This document shows, piece after piece, positions 32,774 to 42,417 of a stretch of DNA of 64,000 nt; the stretch's first letter is position 1; each line of letters begins with the position of its first letter. Below the pieces are notes generated by a model. It was given only the letters and a program-made list of their open reading frames with translations. It made no database searches and was not told where the DNA came from. Source of the DNA: CAUZIB01 sp963578805 (GTDB taxonomy: Bacteria > Acidobacteriota > Vicinamibacteria > Vicinamibacterales > UBA8438); NCBI GenBank assembly GCA_963578805.1, contig CAUZDY010000013.1, positions 1 through 64,000 on the forward strand, given 5' to 3'. The position numbers and the translations under genes are program-made.

Positions 32774-33046
32774 TGTCGCCTCTGAGTTGAGAGAGCACGT
32801 TACTGGTGCGGCCAGGAAACCCAGACCCTGAATTGTTCCTAACAGACTATCACCAAAAAGAGCTACAGGACTGTCCTGACTAGAGGCAGTCCGGCCGGAG
32901 GCGTTCTCGCTCTTCGTCCGGGCGATTCACTGCGTTCTACGAACGCCACGAATGCTGTCGACGCACCGTACTAGCCGAACGGGGCGTTGTTGGGTAGCCT
33001 TGTAGGCAACAGTTTAATGTCGGATGACCGAGTTGAGACCCATGCC

Positions 33047-33688
33047 ATGTTTGGACTGAGAACAACGTCCCGTAAACTGAAGCTTCCTGATCTGTCCGAC
33101 GCACTGCCGGGCCGGGTGGAGGCAATGCCCGTTCCGTCGGAACATTTCGTCAAGAAGACGCCACTGACCCCGCCCTTTCCGGAGGGCTTTGAGCAGGTGT
33201 TCTTCGGAATGGGATGCTTCTGGGGTGCCGAGCAGGTGTTCTGGCAGGTTCCCGGAGTCTACACGACGGCCGTCGGGTACTCGGGGGGGGTTACACCAAA
33301 TCCGACGTATCAGGAGGTATGCAGTGGACAGACGGGCCACAACGAAGCTGTACTGGTTGTGTTCGACCCGAGTCTCGTGAGCTTCGACCGATTGCTCCTC
33401 ACCTTCTGGGAGAATCACGATCCCACCCAGGGTATGCAGCAAGGGAACGACGTCGGCACACAGTACCGGTCAGGTGTCTATTATCAAACCAGTACCCAGC
33501 AGCAGGCTGCCAAAGCGTCACGTGAGATGTACCAGCGCGGACTATCTGATGCGGGATTCGATCAAATCTCTACCGAGATTCAACTCGCCGAGGAGTTCTA
33601 CTACGCCGAGGAGTACCATCAGCAGTACCTTGCCAAGAACCCAGGTGGATATTGCGGTCTCGGTGGGACCGGCGTGTCCTGCGGTTAA
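33047..33688 (+). CDS. msrA: Peptide methionine-S-sulfoxide reductase MsrA
   Basis: A 213-residue enzyme. The catalytic cysteine is C57 in GMGCFWGAEQVFW, with an ordinary Cys codon. Conserved blocks are TAVGYSGG, TGHNEAVLV, FWENHDPTQGMQQGNDVGTQYRS and EEYHQQYLAKNPGGYCG, whose Cys, with the final Cys, can act in resolution. ATG 33047 aligns with the E. coli form, which also begins a few residues before ALPGR..PMPV; two earlier in-frame ATGs (32987 is not ATG, 33017 is) have no better support. It is divergent from msrP, so the pair covers both cytoplasmic and periplasmic repair. Confidence 0.94.
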   Translation: MFGLRTTSRKLKLPDLSDALPGRVEAMPVPSEHFVKKTPLTPPFPEGFEQVFFGMGCFWGAEQVFWQVPGVYTTAVGYSGGVTPNPTYQEVCSGQTGHNEAVLVVFDPSLVSFDRLLLTFWENHDPTQGMQQGNDVGTQYRSGVYYQTSTQQQAAKASREMYQRGLSDAGFDQISTEIQLAEEFYYAEEYHQQYLAKNPGGYCGLGGTGVSCG

Positions 33689-33949
33689 TCGCGGCCAGGG
33701 AGGTGCGCGAGTCAGCCGTCATCGTTCCGGCTGAGAAGCGAGTCCAGTTTTTCTAAACCTGTCGAGCGGCACGGCTTCTTCGATTCCAGAACCACCTACC
33801 GATCACAGTGGTCGGTGTATGACAATCGTGACGACTCGACCCGCGTGCTCCAGGATGTTCAGGAGACTGGAGACACGACGTTTCGCCTTCCAGTCGTTGG
33901 CGTCGAACGCGAGTCAGACCCGCTCGACAACCTTATGTGACTCACTACA

Positions 33950-34690
33950 CTAGCGCAGCACCTGCAGCTGATTGTCCACATTAAGGATGCCCTGTGTCTC
34001 TCGGATGATCTGCTCCAACTCGCGATACTCGATCTCTGACTGGACATACCCACGGAGCGTGACACTACTGAGGTTGACGACAATATGGTAGGGAGGGTTC
34101 CGCATCCTCATGGTTCGGTCGAAGTGTTGGCTGGAGAGCAGTCTGCGGCCGATGATTTCCCGTAGGCGGTTGTCGGCGTTTGATGTAGATTGCACCTCGA
34201 TATCGTCCTTGTAGTCCTGGACGCCCTTGACCTTGGCGATCCTCTCGTAAAGCTCACGTTTTTTGTTGCGGTTCGGGGTGACACTACCGTGGAGTGTGAC
34301 GACGCCTTGCTCGATGCTGCCATCGATGTAGTCCCATATCGTGAAGTGGGGGTACCGATTGATCTCCTTGGCCACCTCAGCTGCTATGTCAGCGTCCTCC
34401 TCCTCCACGGGCAGTTCTAGCTCGCTGGCGACGGTGTCGACGCCGGAAACCTCCAACGTTCGTTCGATCGCTCTATTCTTCGCGAGCAGGTGCGGGACAG
34501 TGCCACTCAGGGTGACCTCGCTTCCGGCGACTGAAACCTGGATACGTTTAAAGTCGCCCCCACGGAGCGAGTGTTCCACCGCTTGCTGTATTTTCGGCGC
34601 CTGCTGCTCAGCACTGATGGGTACGACCACCCACCAGGCGACGACCGCGGAAATGAGGACGCAGAACACAGACACTTTCCAGGCTTTCAT
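33950..34690 (-). CDS. Exported protein with three BON domains
   Basis: About 246 residues with an N-terminal signal/anchor helix (VFCVLISAVVAWWVVVPISA). Three BON domains follow, each with a central glycine strand: VTLSGTVPHLLAKNRA, VTLHGSVTPNRNKKRE and VTLRGYVQSEIEYRE. BON domains bind phospholipid or peptidoglycan-adjacent surfaces and are common in envelope-stress proteins such as OsmY. ATG 34690 has AAGGAAC 8 bp upstream and gives the expected signal peptide; an upstream in-frame ATG at 34735 is less likely. Likely periplasmic. Confidence 0.83.
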   Translation of the reverse strand: MKAWKVSVFCVLISAVVAWWVVVPISAEQQAPKIQQAVEHSLRGGDFKRIQVSVAGSEVTLSGTVPHLLAKNRAIERTLEVSGVDTVASELELPVEEEDADIAAEVAKEINRYPHFTIWDYIDGSIEQGVVTLHGSVTPNRNKKRELYERIAKVKGVQDYKDDIEVQSTSNADNRLREIIGRRLLSSQHFDRTMRMRNPPYHIVVNLSSVTLRGYVQSEIEYRELEQIIRETQGILNVDNQLQVLR

Positions 34691-34773
34691 AGCAGTTCCT
34701 TGGCTACGGGTGATGATCGTTTCCATTTGTATCACAGACGTGCCGGCGCCGTCGATTCGCCTGACCGGCGCGT

Positions 34774-35778
34774 CTACGAGACGATACTGACAGCTTCAGC
34801 CGCGGGCGAGTCTGGCCATACAGCAGAAGGTGCTGCGACGTACTCCGAATGGGCGAGTTGACTCTGGAAGAATGAGGTCTGGGATGCGTAGAACACCAAT
34901 TTCATGAACAGCCTCGCGACGATGTACGCCTGACCCACCGCAAAACCGATCCACATCGACGCAGCGCCGCCGCTAGGGCTTGGTACAAGAATTGCGTATG
35001 CCGCCAGGACGGCGAGAAACAGGCCACTGTTGAGCAGGTAGAGGCCTACCGTCGCCTGTGGGCGTCTCCAAATGAATCTGATCGCCGCCAAAACGGCGCC
35101 GACCATGCTGTGCCGGTCCTCGACGACGGCCCGGACCTTCGCGTAGTCGAAGACCATGTTGATCGGCAGCAGCAGGAGCGCAAAGGTCGCGTACAGCCCG
35201 ATCCGAATGAGAAAGGCGGAACGTTCGACTACCAGGTTCTCCGTCGCGACATCATAGAGATTTCCGAATAGCCAGGTGTGAACCGTCTCGAACACGATCC
35301 AGTACGCGACACCCGCAAGTAGGCCCAGACGACAGAAGCGAAAGAAGAAGGTCCCGCATGTGGCGAAGAAACCGACACTTGCGATGCGCCGCTGGCGGGC
35401 AAGGCGGTCAATGATGCCGCCCACGAGAAACATCCAGACTCCCAAGTACGCTACCACGGTGAGGATTACCTCGCTCCGCGGTAGTTGGTTGTCGACCAGG
35501 TTGCTTTGGTTCTGTAAGACCGCAGCAAAACCGATGATTCGAGGATTAAATGTGCGGGCAATGCCGGTCGCGCGCGACTGGAACTCTTCCCACCACTGCC
35601 AGTTCACACCGAAGGCTACGTCATCTGCGGCGATGCTACTGCCAAGGTCTGTCGCGATGACCTCATGCATGATGATTCCAAGCGGCGCGGCCGCCAGTAG
35701 CGTGATCACGTAGACGCCGACGAGAACGGCCGGCGCCTTGTTGACACGCTGGATACCGTCGATCAGCGCGTGCATCAT
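34774..35778 (-). CDS. Polytopic membrane protein of unknown function
   Basis: A 334-residue protein with about six or seven transmembrane helices and one large extracytoplasmic loop between helices 1 and 2 (about residues 35-95). I do not recognise a family. It starts at ATG 35778, overlapping the stop of the M1 peptidase gene (ATGA), so the two are translationally coupled and may function together at the membrane. It has no obvious catalytic motif. The polar C-terminal tail ends in VSIVS. Confidence 0.65.
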   Translation of the reverse strand: MMHALIDGIQRVNKAPAVLVGVYVITLLAAAPLGIIMHEVIATDLGSSIAADDVAFGVNWQWWEEFQSRATGIARTFNPRIIGFAAVLQNQSNLVDNQLPRSEVILTVVAYLGVWMFLVGGIIDRLARQRRIASVGFFATCGTFFFRFCRLGLLAGVAYWIVFETVHTWLFGNLYDVATENLVVERSAFLIRIGLYATFALLLLPINMVFDYAKVRAVVEDRHSMVGAVLAAIRFIWRRPQATVGLYLLNSGLFLAVLAAYAILVPSPSGGAASMWIGFAVGQAYIVARLFMKLVFYASQTSFFQSQLAHSEYVAAPSAVWPDSPAAEAVSIVS

Positions 35779-37862
35779 AGGAAGAATCCGTATGTGAGAA
35801 GAACATCCTGCAGCCAGACCATCCAGGTAAGGGTCCATGTCGTCGCGGCGTGCTGAGCCATCGGCGCGAGGGTCCTGCCGTTATTGGTCACATTGGTGTC
35901 GAGAAGTAGCACCCGGTCGGGATCGACGAGTGCTCGAGTTGCTTTCGTATCACCCTTGTAGCTAAATGCCGTCCACCGACCGGTGCCGTCCCAGGTCTCG
36001 CGTTTCGTGGACCCGTCCTCGAACTCGGTGAGGACTTCCACCGGGAAAATACCGTCGCCGTGTCGTCGGACCACCACCGTCGTCTCGAACGGCCCTTCGT
36101 CAGAACCGTCCGAGAAATCCGCTCCCGCACTGCCGGAGAATCCCCGACGACTCAGTCGTCGGCTCGTCAACTGGTCGATCCCGTAGTCAAAGGTGCTGGC
36201 GTCGCCATGCACCTGGTCAAAGAACCAGCTTAGATCCTGACCGCTTGCGGCGTTAATCGCCCGAAAGAAGTCATCGGGTTTTGGGTGGGCAAACCGCCAC
36301 TGTTCGTAGAAAGTGGCCATTCCTTGCTGTAATGTCGACCACCCTAGATAGCGCTCAAGCGTGTGCAGCCAGATGGCCGTCTTGTTGTAGGTGATGCTAC
36401 CGGCTGTCCCTGGCCAGTATCGGAAGGTTGACGTCGACTGCGCATCCTGCCTCGCGTTTTGTCTGTACCCGGTGACCCGGTTGCCATCAACTGTCCTTGA
36501 CCAGGGTACGTCCCGAAGCACCCAGGGGACAAAACCACCGAAGAAACGGACCGCTCGAAAATGAGGATCGAAGGACTCATCGAGAACGCGAGCCGTGGCA
36601 AACGTATTGAGGCCTTCATCAAGCCACGCGTACTCGAACTCGTTGTTTCCCACCACCCCGTACCAGAACTGGTGTCCCGCCTCGTGGACGGTCACGCCCT
36701 CTGGGGTCGATACGTCACCTGGGGCCAGCCATCGTGCCCCACCCGTGAAGAACGTCGGGTACTCCATTCCGCCAGAACGACTTTGCCAGGCGGGGTCGAC
36801 GATGGTGATGTGGTCGTAGGGATACGCTCCAAACCACTCCCCGTAGTGCTTCAGTGTGGAACGTGTCGCGTCGAAGTATCGCGAGGCCTGGGCGAAGTGC
36901 TCTGGCTGGAGTAGTAGTCGAATCGCGACATCGGGGAGCACTGGGTGAGTGAACACCTCCCAGAGATCGAGGAGATTTGGACTGGTTGTCCAGGCGAAGT
37001 CATGGACGTCTTCTTGATAGTACTGATGGGTCGTGGTGCCATCGGCGTTATCTCGAACATTTCGCTCTACGCCGGTAGCTCCTACCGTCCAACCTGTGGG
37101 TGCGGTGATTCGCACGTCGTAGACTCCATAGTCGGCGTAGAACTCGGTCGAGGCGTGGAACTGATGACAGTTCCACCCGGTTTCCTCGAGCACACCGATC
37201 TTTGGAAACCACTGGGCAATGAAGAAATAATCACCAATGGCACCGGTGCGTGAGAAAGTTCTTGGGATCCGTGATGTCCATTCGATCTCCAGATTGACTG
37301 TGTCACCCGGTCCGACCGGCTGGGGCAGTGGAACCACTAAAACGGTCTGATCGTCTGGATTTCCGTCATCGGGCGAGATGTGATGGGCTCGCTCCATGAG
37401 GTCGATCGGCGGCGCATCACCGACTCCGATGAGCTGTACCGACGTGACATCGATCCACCCCCAGTCATCTTCAGACCGGTCGTGCAGTCCCGGGCCTCGT
37501 CCCAAGAGACGCTCGCGCATCCAGGTCGACTGCGTGTTCTTCCACGCGTTGTAGTAGAGATGAAACTGCAGCTCGGTCGTCGTGACGTTGGAGATGTTTC
37601 GCCAGGTCAGAATTTCTCGGCCTGTCAGAGTGCGCCGGTCCGAGTCGAGTCGAACGTCGATGGAGTAGTTGGCGTTGCGTGGCGATGGCGACCCGATGAC
37701 CGAACCGGTCAGCTCGGTGGGTGGCTGCGCTGCGGCCAACGTCAAGCCCTGCCACCGGCTTGCCGCCTGGGTCTGGATCGCCAACCACCCACCGAGACCC
37801 AGTGCCGCGAGGCCTACGAGGGTTGTTGTCGTTCGTCGGGTGGCTGATCGACGCATGGCCAT
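35775..37862 (-). CDS. M1 family zinc metallopeptidase, membrane-anchored
   Basis: A 695-residue aminopeptidase-like protein. From ATG 37862 it has an Arg-rich N-terminus then one hydrophobic segment (LVGLAALGLGGWLAIQ), suggesting an anchored periplasmic enzyme. The zinc site HEAGH (393-397) and E416 in WLDEGLNTF match the M1 HExxH-x18-E pattern, and SGGMEYP replaces GAMEN of classical aminopeptidases. Preceding beta-rich sequence is the M1 N-terminal domain. The longer frame to 37967 has no signal and is rejected. It is coupled to the downstream membrane protein. Confidence 0.87.
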   Translation of the reverse strand: MAMRRSATRRTTTTLVGLAALGLGGWLAIQTQAASRWQGLTLAAAQPPTELTGSVIGSPSPRNANYSIDVRLDSDRRTLTGREILTWRNISNVTTTELQFHLYYNAWKNTQSTWMRERLLGRGPGLHDRSEDDWGWIDVTSVQLIGVGDAPPIDLMERAHHISPDDGNPDDQTVLVVPLPQPVGPGDTVNLEIEWTSRIPRTFSRTGAIGDYFFIAQWFPKIGVLEETGWNCHQFHASTEFYADYGVYDVRITAPTGWTVGATGVERNVRDNADGTTTHQYYQEDVHDFAWTTSPNLLDLWEVFTHPVLPDVAIRLLLQPEHFAQASRYFDATRSTLKHYGEWFGAYPYDHITIVDPAWQSRSGGMEYPTFFTGGARWLAPGDVSTPEGVTVHEAGHQFWYGVVGNNEFEYAWLDEGLNTFATARVLDESFDPHFRAVRFFGGFVPWVLRDVPWSRTVDGNRVTGYRQNARQDAQSTSTFRYWPGTAGSITYNKTAIWLHTLERYLGWSTLQQGMATFYEQWRFAHPKPDDFFRAINAASGQDLSWFFDQVHGDASTFDYGIDQLTSRRLSRRGFSGSAGADFSDGSDEGPFETTVVVRRHGDGIFPVEVLTEFEDGSTKRETWDGTGRWTAFSYKGDTKATRALVDPDRVLLLDTNVTNNGRTLAPMAQHAATTWTLTWMVWLQDVLLTYGFFL

Positions 37863-38093
37863 GTCTCTGGGGCTCTCAGCCCGCCGTCGCGCGCGCGGTC
37901 GTCCCCTCTTGTCGGCCGGAACAGAACACGAGAGCGGCGGTTGGCCAGGATCTGGATTCAAAGACAAGAGGACGCACTAGTCGGGAGTCACAACCGAGGA
38001 AGAAAGTGGAGACAGGCGGTCTGTCCAAATGCTGCAGCAGCCTCCAACGTCCTCCTAACTCCTGATTTCTGTCTCCGCCGTTCCACCTCGGTG

Positions 38094-39725
38094 CTAATTT
38101 TTGAGCCCAAACGTGTAGACGACGTTTCCGGCCGCAATTGTGACGTACTGCTGACCATTGACCGAAAATGACATCGGTGCCGCGTGCACCCGCCCGCCCA
38201 GCTGTATATGCCAGAGCTCCTGCCCGCTGACTGCATCGAGCGCGAAGAAGTACCCGTCGACTCCGCCGCTGAAGACCAGGTCACCGGCCGTCGTCAATAG
38301 GCCGGCTGTGGCTCTCGGCTGCAGAGGAAACTCCCATCGGATGTCACCCGTCCGAGGGTCGATGGCGCGGATCGCGCTGTGATAGGCATCTTGCGGAAGG
38401 ATGTTTTCGCCACCTCCGCCGGTGAACCGCTCACCCTCGACATAGTCCTCATCCCGCTTGAAAAACTTCTGCTCAGAGTCGTAGGCGTTGACGTAGAAGA
38501 GCTCCGTTCGAGGGCTGTAGGCTGGTGACCACCAGTTGGTGGCACCTCCAACCGATGGGGAGACCACTACGCCGTCCTCGGTGGGCGACGTATTGGGTAT
38601 CCGTATCGGTCGACCGTTCTCGTCCAGGCCTTCTGCCCATGTTTGTTTTGCGAACGGTTTACCTATCAGGAACTCACCGGTCTCACGGTCGAGCGTGTAA
38701 TAGAACGCGTTGCGGTTGGCCCACATCATCACCTTCCGCATCTCGCCGTCGAATTCAAGGTCGGCTAGGATCGGAACCTGGATGGCGTCCCAATCGTGCA
38801 CGTCATGGGGGGTAAACTGGAAGTACCACTCGAGTTCCCCGGTATTGCCGTTCAGGGCCAGTGCCGAATCGGAGTAGAGGTTGTCACCCATCCGGACATC
38901 ACCGTTCCAGTCAGGTCCTGGATTTCCGGTGCCCCAGTAGACCATGTCGAGGTCAGCGTCATAAGACCCGGTAATCCAGCTCGCCGATCCGCCCGTGCGC
39001 CAGGAATCTCCTGCCCACGTGCGGTTATCGGGATGATCGGGTCCGGGAATCGTGTCGGCCCGCCATTCGCGTTCACCGGTTTCTGCGTTATATGAGTCGA
39101 TAAAACCACGGATCCCGAACTCGCCACCGGCAATGCCGGTTATTACCTGGTCTTTGACGATCAGGGGTGCGGCCGTCTTGCTATAGCCTGCCCTGTAGTC
39201 GGCGACCTCCCTGTCCCACATCAGGTTGCCGGTGCGGGCATCGATGCCGACGAGGTGGGCCTCCAAGGTGCTCATGTACAGCGTTTCGCCAAGAATGGCA
39301 ACGCCGCGATTGTTTCGGCCGCAGCAGATTCGCAGGTCCTCAGGTAGCTCGTGCTCGTACCGCCAGTATGGTCGCCCGGTTACGGCGTCGACCGCCATTA
39401 GGTTACTCGGCGCCTCGGTGATGAACATGACGCCGTCGACGACCAGGGGTACCGTTTCAGCTCGGTCGATTTCTGGAATTTGATAGGCCCACTTCAGTTC
39501 GAGTCCACTAGTATTCCGATTGTTGATTTGGTCGAGCCCGCTGTACCGCTGGCTGTCCAGTGTGCCGGAGTACATTAGCCAGTTCTCGGGCTCATCAGCG
39601 GCGTTGACTAGTCGTTCCCAGGTCACAGGTGAAAACGCTGGTGCCATGCCGTCAGCGCTCGGCTCCTGGCCAATCACCAGTTGTGCAGAGGCGAATAGTA
39701 CGACAATGAGCGCAAGCTGTTTCAT
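38094..39725 (-). CDS. PQQ-dependent alcohol-dehydrogenase-type quinoprotein
   Basis: A 543-residue exported eight-bladed propeller enzyme. A signal peptide covers about 1-19. The vicinal disulfide C134-C135 in RICCGRNNRG stacks on PQQ in this family; W-motif repeats such as GVDGYFFALDAVSGQELWHI close the blades. HDVHDWDA supplies the acidic catalytic region. It has no fused cytochrome domain; the cytochrome c gene upstream overlaps its start by 4 bp and is the likely electron acceptor. The substrate (an alcohol or sugar) is unknown. Confidence 0.9.
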   Translation of the reverse strand: MKQLALIVVLFASAQLVIGQEPSADGMAPAFSPVTWERLVNAADEPENWLMYSGTLDSQRYSGLDQINNRNTSGLELKWAYQIPEIDRAETVPLVVDGVMFITEAPSNLMAVDAVTGRPYWRYEHELPEDLRICCGRNNRGVAILGETLYMSTLEAHLVGIDARTGNLMWDREVADYRAGYSKTAAPLIVKDQVITGIAGGEFGIRGFIDSYNAETGEREWRADTIPGPDHPDNRTWAGDSWRTGGSASWITGSYDADLDMVYWGTGNPGPDWNGDVRMGDNLYSDSALALNGNTGELEWYFQFTPHDVHDWDAIQVPILADLEFDGEMRKVMMWANRNAFYYTLDRETGEFLIGKPFAKQTWAEGLDENGRPIRIPNTSPTEDGVVVSPSVGGATNWWSPAYSPRTELFYVNAYDSEQKFFKRDEDYVEGERFTGGGGENILPQDAYHSAIRAIDPRTGDIRWEFPLQPRATAGLLTTAGDLVFSGGVDGYFFALDAVSGQELWHIQLGGRVHAAPMSFSVNGQQYVTIAAGNVVYTFGLKN

Positions 39726-40606
39726 TGGTTCCTCCTTATGTCTGACGGTCGAACACTCGAGCGTATCGAGTCTTTCCGAAGCGAGAAAAGATATGCAACG
39801 AGGTCGTCGATCTCTCCCGCAGTCAGTGTCTGTTCATAGCTTGGCATGGTGGACTCTTCATTGCGTTCATACGATCTGATCTCACTCTTCAAGAACGACC
39901 ACAGGTTCTCGTCCTGATCCATGAGTCTGAGCGTGAACGTGTCTTCACCCATTCGTAGACCCTCAAGGGTCGAGCCGTCAGCGCGTGTCACTTGCACGGT
40001 CCACCACCGCGGGTTCACCTCCGCGTTCGGTGTGACGAGGTCGGACCTCAGTTCGCTGGGTCGGCGGCGCTCCGCGACACGTGACAGATCAGGACCTAGC
40101 CGGTTCCCGTCCGAGTCGATCATGTGACAGCTGGCGCAGTCACCCTTCCCCGCGTATATCTGGCGGCCGCTCGGTGCGCTTCCAGCCACGTCGAAGTCTG
40201 CGGGACTGCCGCTCAGCGAGTCGACATAGCTAACGAGTTGCCAGATCTCTTCGTCGGGTGTGCTCGGTGCGACCGGCAGCATGGCGGTGCCACGGACGCC
40301 GTTTCTGATGACATTGAACACTCCAGTTAGTGTGCTTGCGTTGGCGAACCGTCCAGTCGTCAGGTCAGGTGCGCCCGTTTCGTCGTTTCCCCGCGCATCT
40401 TGGCCGTGGCAACGTGAACACTGCCGCAGGAAGATCCGTTCACCCATCCGTCGGTCAAATCTCGTAGTAAACGGGTTCTCCTCGCCTGTCCCCGCCGCGT
40501 CAGTTGCTTCGGGCTCCTGAGCCACTGGGCCGACAGTCCAGCACACGACCATCACGGCCGTGAGGAGAAGTGCTTTCGTCCACTGAAACCAGGTGATCCA
40601 GTGCAT
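39722..40606 (-). CDS. Exported dihaem cytochrome c
   Basis: A 294-residue protein with a signal peptide (about 1-29). Two haem-binding CxxCH motifs occur at 63-67 (CSRCH) and 157-161 (CASCH), each followed by a Met-containing cytochrome c fold. The last 100 residues, containing VTRADGSTLEGLRMGEDTFT, are a domain often found in haem proteins attached to PQQ enzymes. ATG 40606 has GGAG 6 bp upstream. It overlaps the quinoprotein gene (ATGA), so the two likely form one periplasmic oxidation pathway. Confidence 0.9.
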   Translation of the reverse strand: MHWITWFQWTKALLLTAVMVVCWTVGPVAQEPEATDAAGTGEENPFTTRFDRRMGERIFLRQCSRCHGQDARGNDETGAPDLTTGRFANASTLTGVFNVIRNGVRGTAMLPVAPSTPDEEIWQLVSYVDSLSGSPADFDVAGSAPSGRQIYAGKGDCASCHMIDSDGNRLGPDLSRVAERRRPSELRSDLVTPNAEVNPRWWTVQVTRADGSTLEGLRMGEDTFTLRLMDQDENLWSFLKSEIRSYERNEESTMPSYEQTLTAGEIDDLVAYLFSLRKDSIRSSVRPSDIRRNQ

Positions 40607-40799
40607 GACGTACTCCTTTATGCAAAGCCCGACGACTGACTCATCGCTGGGCAAAAACGATTCGCGGCATTATATCGCCGTCGGTGAATCCGAGGCAGTC
40701 CCAAATCTTCTGGATTAGGCCGTGCACCTTTCTAACCATATCGCGGTGGAATCTGCCGGTCGAGCGCTGTCGTTCTTATCCCTAGTCGGGTTCACTTTG

Positions 40800-41048
40800 C
40801 TATATGCCGCCCAATGCGGTCGACATGAACAGGTCACGCACGAGTCGGAGGCCAAAGAGCAGCACTAACGGCGAGAAATCAAGCCCGCCCATATCCGGAA
40901 GGATTTGTCGAATCGGATCCAGTAGTGGCTCGGTTAACCCCTTTAGAACATTGACGATGGGGTGGTTTGGTGGAATCTGAAACCACGAGACTATGACTGC
41001 CGCGAAGACAACCAGCGAATAGAGATCCAGGAGCTGGACGAGGATCAC
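40800..41048 (-). CDS. YggT family membrane protein
   Basis: An 82-residue protein with one YggT repeat: LYSLVVFAAVIVSWFQIPPNHP, then LTEPLLDPIRQILPDMGGLDFSP and a second helix. YggT proteins are linked to osmotic or division-related membrane functions, which remain poorly defined. The start is GTG 41048. In many bacteria yggT adjoins proC; here proC is 1.4 kb away on the other strand with a YdjM gene between, so the old neighbourhood is partly kept. Confidence 0.87.
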   Translation of the reverse strand: MILVQLLDLYSLVVFAAVIVSWFQIPPNHPIVNVLKGLTEPLLDPIRQILPDMGGLDFSPLVLLFGLRLVRDLFMSTALGGI

Positions 41049-41225
41049 AAGTTCATTCTAGTCTGGGGCTCGCTCAAATTCGACGACCGATCGATACAGG
41101 GAGAGATTTGCGCGTGTCGACCCGCGGGCAGTCGGTCAATCTGTGGTGACCGAAGGAACTAATGGATGACTAGGTCGCAGGAGATGCCTATATGCGAATC
41201 GCCCCGACGATGACCCCGGTAGAAC

Positions 41226-42329
41226 TCAGCGCGGAGGTCGCACCGCGAGGTTCGAGTCAAGCTCGACGTTGACTGTCCCGAGTCCTAAACCCTCTACCCG
41301 CGTGTATCTGACGTCGCGAATCGTGACTCGGAAGCCATCGGCCAGCGTCTCCACCGAATACGCCGGGAACCGAACCCACGCGAGGAAACCTCGGACATGA
41401 GACGCAGTCCGGGCGGCGTCGATGATCGGTCCGGTCGGTCCACGAGGAATTGGTAGTCCTGCTACTTTAAATCGATCGGGACGAAGCCAGTTCAGTTCGA
41501 GAAAGTGATAATGGCGCTCGTCGACGACGACGATGTCTCGTACAAACGGGTTAGCGGGGAGGGGGCCGGCCATCACCACGGACCCGATCTCTCCGCGTTG
41601 GGTCAGCCAATCGGATGCCTGGCGGGATGCGAGCCGCGAACCTGCGACCATGGCGGCGATGTACAGCGTTAGGCAGCTCAAGCCGACGGTCGCCACCCGA
41701 GGCAGTTGGTGTTGGGCTCCATTCCAGATGCGCACCCCCATGATCGCAACGAGACCAGCAACCCAGATCCACCGTGCCGCGGCGGGGACGGCAGCGACGC
41801 CGGTCACTAGTGCGGTCACGGCGACACTTAGTATCAGCCACGCTGCGCGGCTCACCACCGACTGGGTATTCGCTAGCGCCACCGCCGCACCGATCAGCAG
41901 CCAGACCCAAGGATCAATGATGAAAAGTGCGTCACCATAGAACCATCGGCCGTCAAATGGCATGAGGAGACGGATACCATAGGTGTTGAGCCAATCGAGA
42001 AGCGGATGGGTCAGAACACCGATGTACGACAAGATGATGAGTGGCGCCGCGCGCGCTTTCGCTGGCTCGCGTCTGAGTCTCGCGAAGACGTGGTCTACGA
42101 GTACGATCAGGGCAGTTAGCACGAGCGGTAGCACCGCCAGCGCAAGCACACCGTGGGTCCATCCACGTCGGAATCCGAGCGAGAAATCTCTTCCTATCGC
42201 TGTGCTCAGGATGTCGATATCAGGGGCATTCGCGGCGAGTATGAGCGTTGGCGTCGCCAAAGCCGTGAGCCGCCCCAATCGGGTCGCGGATAGGCTTGCG
42301 CCGACCAGGCTGTGGGCGATGGGATCCAT
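41226..42329 (-). CDS. YdjM/YbcI-like membrane-bound metal-dependent hydrolase
   Basis: A 367-residue membrane protein. The N-terminus MDPIAHSLVGASLSATRL and the motif APDIDILS, then RRGWTHGVLALA and GVLTHPLLDWLNTYG, carry the His and Asp residues typical of the YdjM family, proposed to bind metal within the membrane. Some members in other bacteria are LexA-regulated, and activity is not established. Four to five helices follow, then a soluble C-terminal domain ending in a VRFPAY...-type beta region. It is divergent from proC. Confidence 0.85.
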   Translation of the reverse strand: MDPIAHSLVGASLSATRLGRLTALATPTLILAANAPDIDILSTAIGRDFSLGFRRGWTHGVLALAVLPLVLTALIVLVDHVFARLRREPAKARAAPLIILSYIGVLTHPLLDWLNTYGIRLLMPFDGRWFYGDALFIIDPWVWLLIGAAVALANTQSVVSRAAWLILSVAVTALVTGVAAVPAAARWIWVAGLVAIMGVRIWNGAQHQLPRVATVGLSCLTLYIAAMVAGSRLASRQASDWLTQRGEIGSVVMAGPLPANPFVRDIVVVDERHYHFLELNWLRPDRFKVAGLPIPRGPTGPIIDAARTASHVRGFLAWVRFPAYSVETLADGFRVTIRDVRYTRVEGLGLGTVNVELDSNLAVRPPR

Positions 42330-42417
42330 GATTATGGCCGTGGGTCTGCTGTTGAGGAACCTGAGTCGTGGGCCGTTAATTGGGGGCAGTCACCCACCGC
42401 ACTAGAATAGTCCAACC

